Shown here piece after piece: positions 17,501 through 18,437 of a DNA stretch of 18,437 bases. Position 1 is the first letter of the stretch, and each line of letters starts with the position of its first letter. The notes beneath the pieces were generated by a model. The model saw only the letters and a program-made list of their open reading frames with translations. It made no database searches and had not been told where the DNA came from. The translations under genes were made by a program, and so were the position numbers. The DNA is from JAUVIB01 sp964424545 (GTDB lineage Bacteria; Calditrichota; Calditrichia; Calditrichales; Calditrichaceae), in contig CAYRJN010000065.1 of assembly GCA_964424545.1 (NCBI GenBank), forward strand, positions 1 through 18,437, given 5' to 3'.

Positions 17501-18379
17501 GTGCGCGAAGTGGCTTCTATCGTGCGTAATAAAATACGCGGCGACGTGGCAACGGAGTTCAAAGAAGAAGACCGGCGTATTGATATTTTAGTGCGTCTGC
17601 GTGAGGCTGATAAAGAGAGTATCGATCAGTTGCGACGTATTGTGGTTAATCCGGGACAAAAAATTCCTATTCCCCTTGAAGTGGTGGCCGATATTCGCGT
17701 TAATGAAGGGCCTTCGGAAATTCGCAGGATTAACCAGCAGCGTACGGCGGTTATCAGCGCCAACATCGCGCCCGGATACGATTTGAAAAATATTAACGAA
17801 ACCATTTATGCTAATCTGCTAAATATGGATTTACCCGACGGTTTTACTTATGAGCTGGCCGGTCAGAATAAAGAAATGGAAACATCTTTGAATAGTTTAA
17901 CGCTGGCGCTCGCTTTGGCCATATTTCTTGTTTATATCGTAATGGCCTCTCAGTTTGAATCGATAATTCATCCTTTGGTGATTATTTTTACTATTCCCTT
18001 TGCCCTGATCGGCGTTATTCTGGCGCTCTATATTCTCCGAATACCGTTAAGTATCGTTGTTTTTCTTGGAATTATTATGCTGGCGGGTATCGTGGTAAAC
18101 AACGCCATTGTTTTGGTGGATTATATTAACCATTTGAGACGTAGCGGATTGAAAAAAACGGAAGCAATCCTTGAAGCAGGAAAAGTGCGTCTGCGTCCGA
18201 TTTTGATGACAACGGCGACGACCGTTCTCGGGTTGCTACCCATGGCCGTCGGTATGGGCGACGGCGCTGAAATTCGTGCGCCGATGGCTATTACCGTAAT
18301 CGTCGGTTTGATTACCTCAACGTTATTAACGTTGGTTATCATTCCGACGGTTTACAGCGTTGTTTCGAGAGAAGCATAA
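14579..18379 (+). CDS. RND efflux permease (HAE1-like) with an enlarged TM6-TM7 linker
   Basis: A 1266-residue proton-driven inner-membrane pump of the AcrB/HAE1 type; family members are usually near 1030-1050. Seen: TM1 after ERPVTILMIVIGV, the periplasmic porter domain (LPLNLMPDMTYPSLTV on), TM2-TM6 with GLALGIGMLVDNSIVVLE, whose Asp453 matches the TM4 proton-relay aspartate, the second half from MPRVGSELIPEVHQGEFFVEITFPVGTP, and TM8-TM12 with FLGIIMLAGIVVNNAIVLVD. The extra length lies in a Lys/Arg-rich loop (about 323-355) and mainly in residues 541-777 between TM6 and TM7, which contain three hydrophobic stretches. The substrate is unknown. The TTG start at 14579 overlaps the adaptor stop (TTGA) and has an AGGGGGGG site upstream (14564-14571), so both proteins are likely made in a fixed ratio. 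Confidence 0.95.
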   Translation: MTKSDLMGAKSSFFRFTTERPVTILMIVIGVVVFGYISYKQLPLNLMPDMTYPSLTVRTEYPGTAPEEIETTISRPIEQALGVVDNLVTISSISKAEQSDVVLEFTWDTDMDKAIADVREKLDQVFLPKEVKRPIILRFDPTLDPIIRLGLYGDRPLTYLRYLAEENIKRILETVDGVAAVKVKGGLEEEIRVELDEQKLTLIGMDIQTVKNRLMEENVNLAGGNLKEGKTEYLVRTLNEFKSVKEIEDVVIGSWDGADVKVKDIGHVYRTHKERQIITRIAGKESVEIEIYKEADANIVAVAERIKNKIYGTPEQQAFVASMKNKDRNKRNQDNAGDKKGKRGGRFAGMREKAMTNFLANILPQGIHITTLSDQSVFIKNSIDEVKKTAVQGGLLAILVLFIFLRSLGPTLIIGLAIPISIVATFAPMKIFDVSLNIMSLGGLALGIGMLVDNSIVVLESIARCREEGDNLIDATIRGVQEVGGAVTASTLTTIAVFFPIVFVEGVAGQIFGDMALTVVFSLLASLGVALFLIPMLSSRQSDAIVKGMDMATLPRDYILNFKSGKVNILKETSLPEKMIAWFKEIYYVIKESLFKTGKALYAFLFSAFKQIVLIALNTMCLLSPILKLFKIDFLPASKILSFADSDKHRSVKFVNAIWPQYLVFNSTPNLHNDFKHIINDFIAYGMVKKIIFSLLSIIQIFLAVVKYLIHNMFEFAFRFVHLTIVINGLILNSLFLLGKLLFAYPVGLFLDGFNYLYGKLEKYYPLMLKKSLEYKYSLIGGVVVLFLFSVFVVMPRVGSELIPEVHQGEFFVEITFPVGTPVEDTDARIMPILDKIQAIQFVSNVASVAGTDKSATSDSEMGEHTAKITVRLKANSNFQYAEEKAISEIRDMLKRYPGMNVKISHPTLFSFKTPIEVHLQGFNLVDLQKYSARIEKKMEDIPGVVDAKSNIQRGNPEVQIYYNRNLLARYNLNVREVASIVRNKIRGDVATEFKEEDRRIDILVRLREADKESIDQLRRIVVNPGQKIPIPLEVVADIRVNEGPSEIRRINQQRTAVISANIAPGYDLKNINETIYANLLNMDLPDGFTYELAGQNKEMETSLNSLTLALALAIFLVYIVMASQFESIIHPLVIIFTIPFALIGVILALYILRIPLSIVVFLGIIMLAGIVVNNAIVLVDYINHLRRSGLKKTEAILEAGKVRLRPILMTTATTVLGLLPMAVGMGDGAEIRAPMAITVIVGLITSTLLTLVIIPTVYSVVSREA

Positions 18380-18380
18380 C

Positions 18381-18401
18381 AACGTATTATAGCGTTTTTT
18401 T
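18381..18401 (+). terminator. Possible terminator after the RND permease
   Basis: Just after the stop codon, AACG (18381-18384) and CGTT (18393-18396) could form a 4-base stem with an 8-base loop running into seven T (18394 onward). The stem is very short, so it is a weak candidate. Nothing else is seen in the last 36 bases. Confidence 0.25.
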
Positions 18402-18437
18402 AGTTTTATGCCAAAGAATATAGCTTTGTCGTGTGGG

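Noticed and set aside
1..18437. Search for a defence system, CRISPR array, prophage or other novel multi-gene system
   Set aside because: All genes found belong to core or transport families, and no spaced repeats, integrases, transposases or toxin-antitoxin-like small genes are seen.

Overview
The window reads as a chromosomal segment of a moderately AT-rich, Gram-negative-type bacterium, probably in the Fibrobacterota-Chlorobiota-Bacteroidota (FCB) superphylum or a neighbour such as Calditrichota. The main clues are a methionyl-tRNA synthetase whose KMSKS loop reads KLSTSRN, close to the KISTSRN I associate with Bacteroidota, the order metG-tatD and rsmA-mgtE, an M64-family secreted metallopeptidase, and an RND efflux pump with a possible lipoprotein adaptor. 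The lineage is an inference; there is no rRNA here. The sequence has one 10-N assembly gap.

Layout. (A) Positions 1-5468, plus strand: the C-terminal part of a YprB-type RNase H-like protein cut by the window edge, then a tight run of long-chain acyl-CoA ligase, DUF4416 protein, DUF3108 exported protein and M64 peptidase. The last four are separated by 6, -4 and 30 bases and look like one operon. (B) 5469-6051: about 580 bases without a gene, holding three small hairpins built around GTCATTC/GAATGAC-like boxes. (C) 6052-7290, plus strand: a geranylgeranyl-reductase-family flavoprotein starting at TTG. (D) 7322-12563, minus strand: metG-tatD (19-base gap), then after 269 bases rsmA-mgtE (8-base overlap). 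These are housekeeping genes for translation, rRNA maturation and magnesium uptake. (E) 12564-13448: a divergent 885-base spacer with a diverged copy of the hairpin repeat and two sets of phased direct repeats that could be operators. (F) 13449-18379, plus strand: a two-gene tripartite-efflux unit, a periplasmic adaptor and an RND permease joined by a TTGA stop-start overlap. No TolC-type outer-membrane gene is visible.

Several starts were corrected from the longest reading frame: the acyl-CoA ligase starts at 792 (AAAGGAG), metG at a TTG at 12563 (GGAGAG), and the adaptor at 13449 (AGGAG). The first protein has no start in the window.

The window is mostly ordinary core genome. I see no CRISPR array, toxin-antitoxin pair, phage or defence locus. 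The most unusual item is the RND permease: about 235 residues lie between the positions of its usual TM6 and TM7, including three extra hydrophobic stretches. Secondary items are the acyl-CoA ligase/DUF4416/DUF3108/M64 gene set, the composite hairpin repeats, and the gap that removes exactly the catalytic motif of the M64 peptidase.
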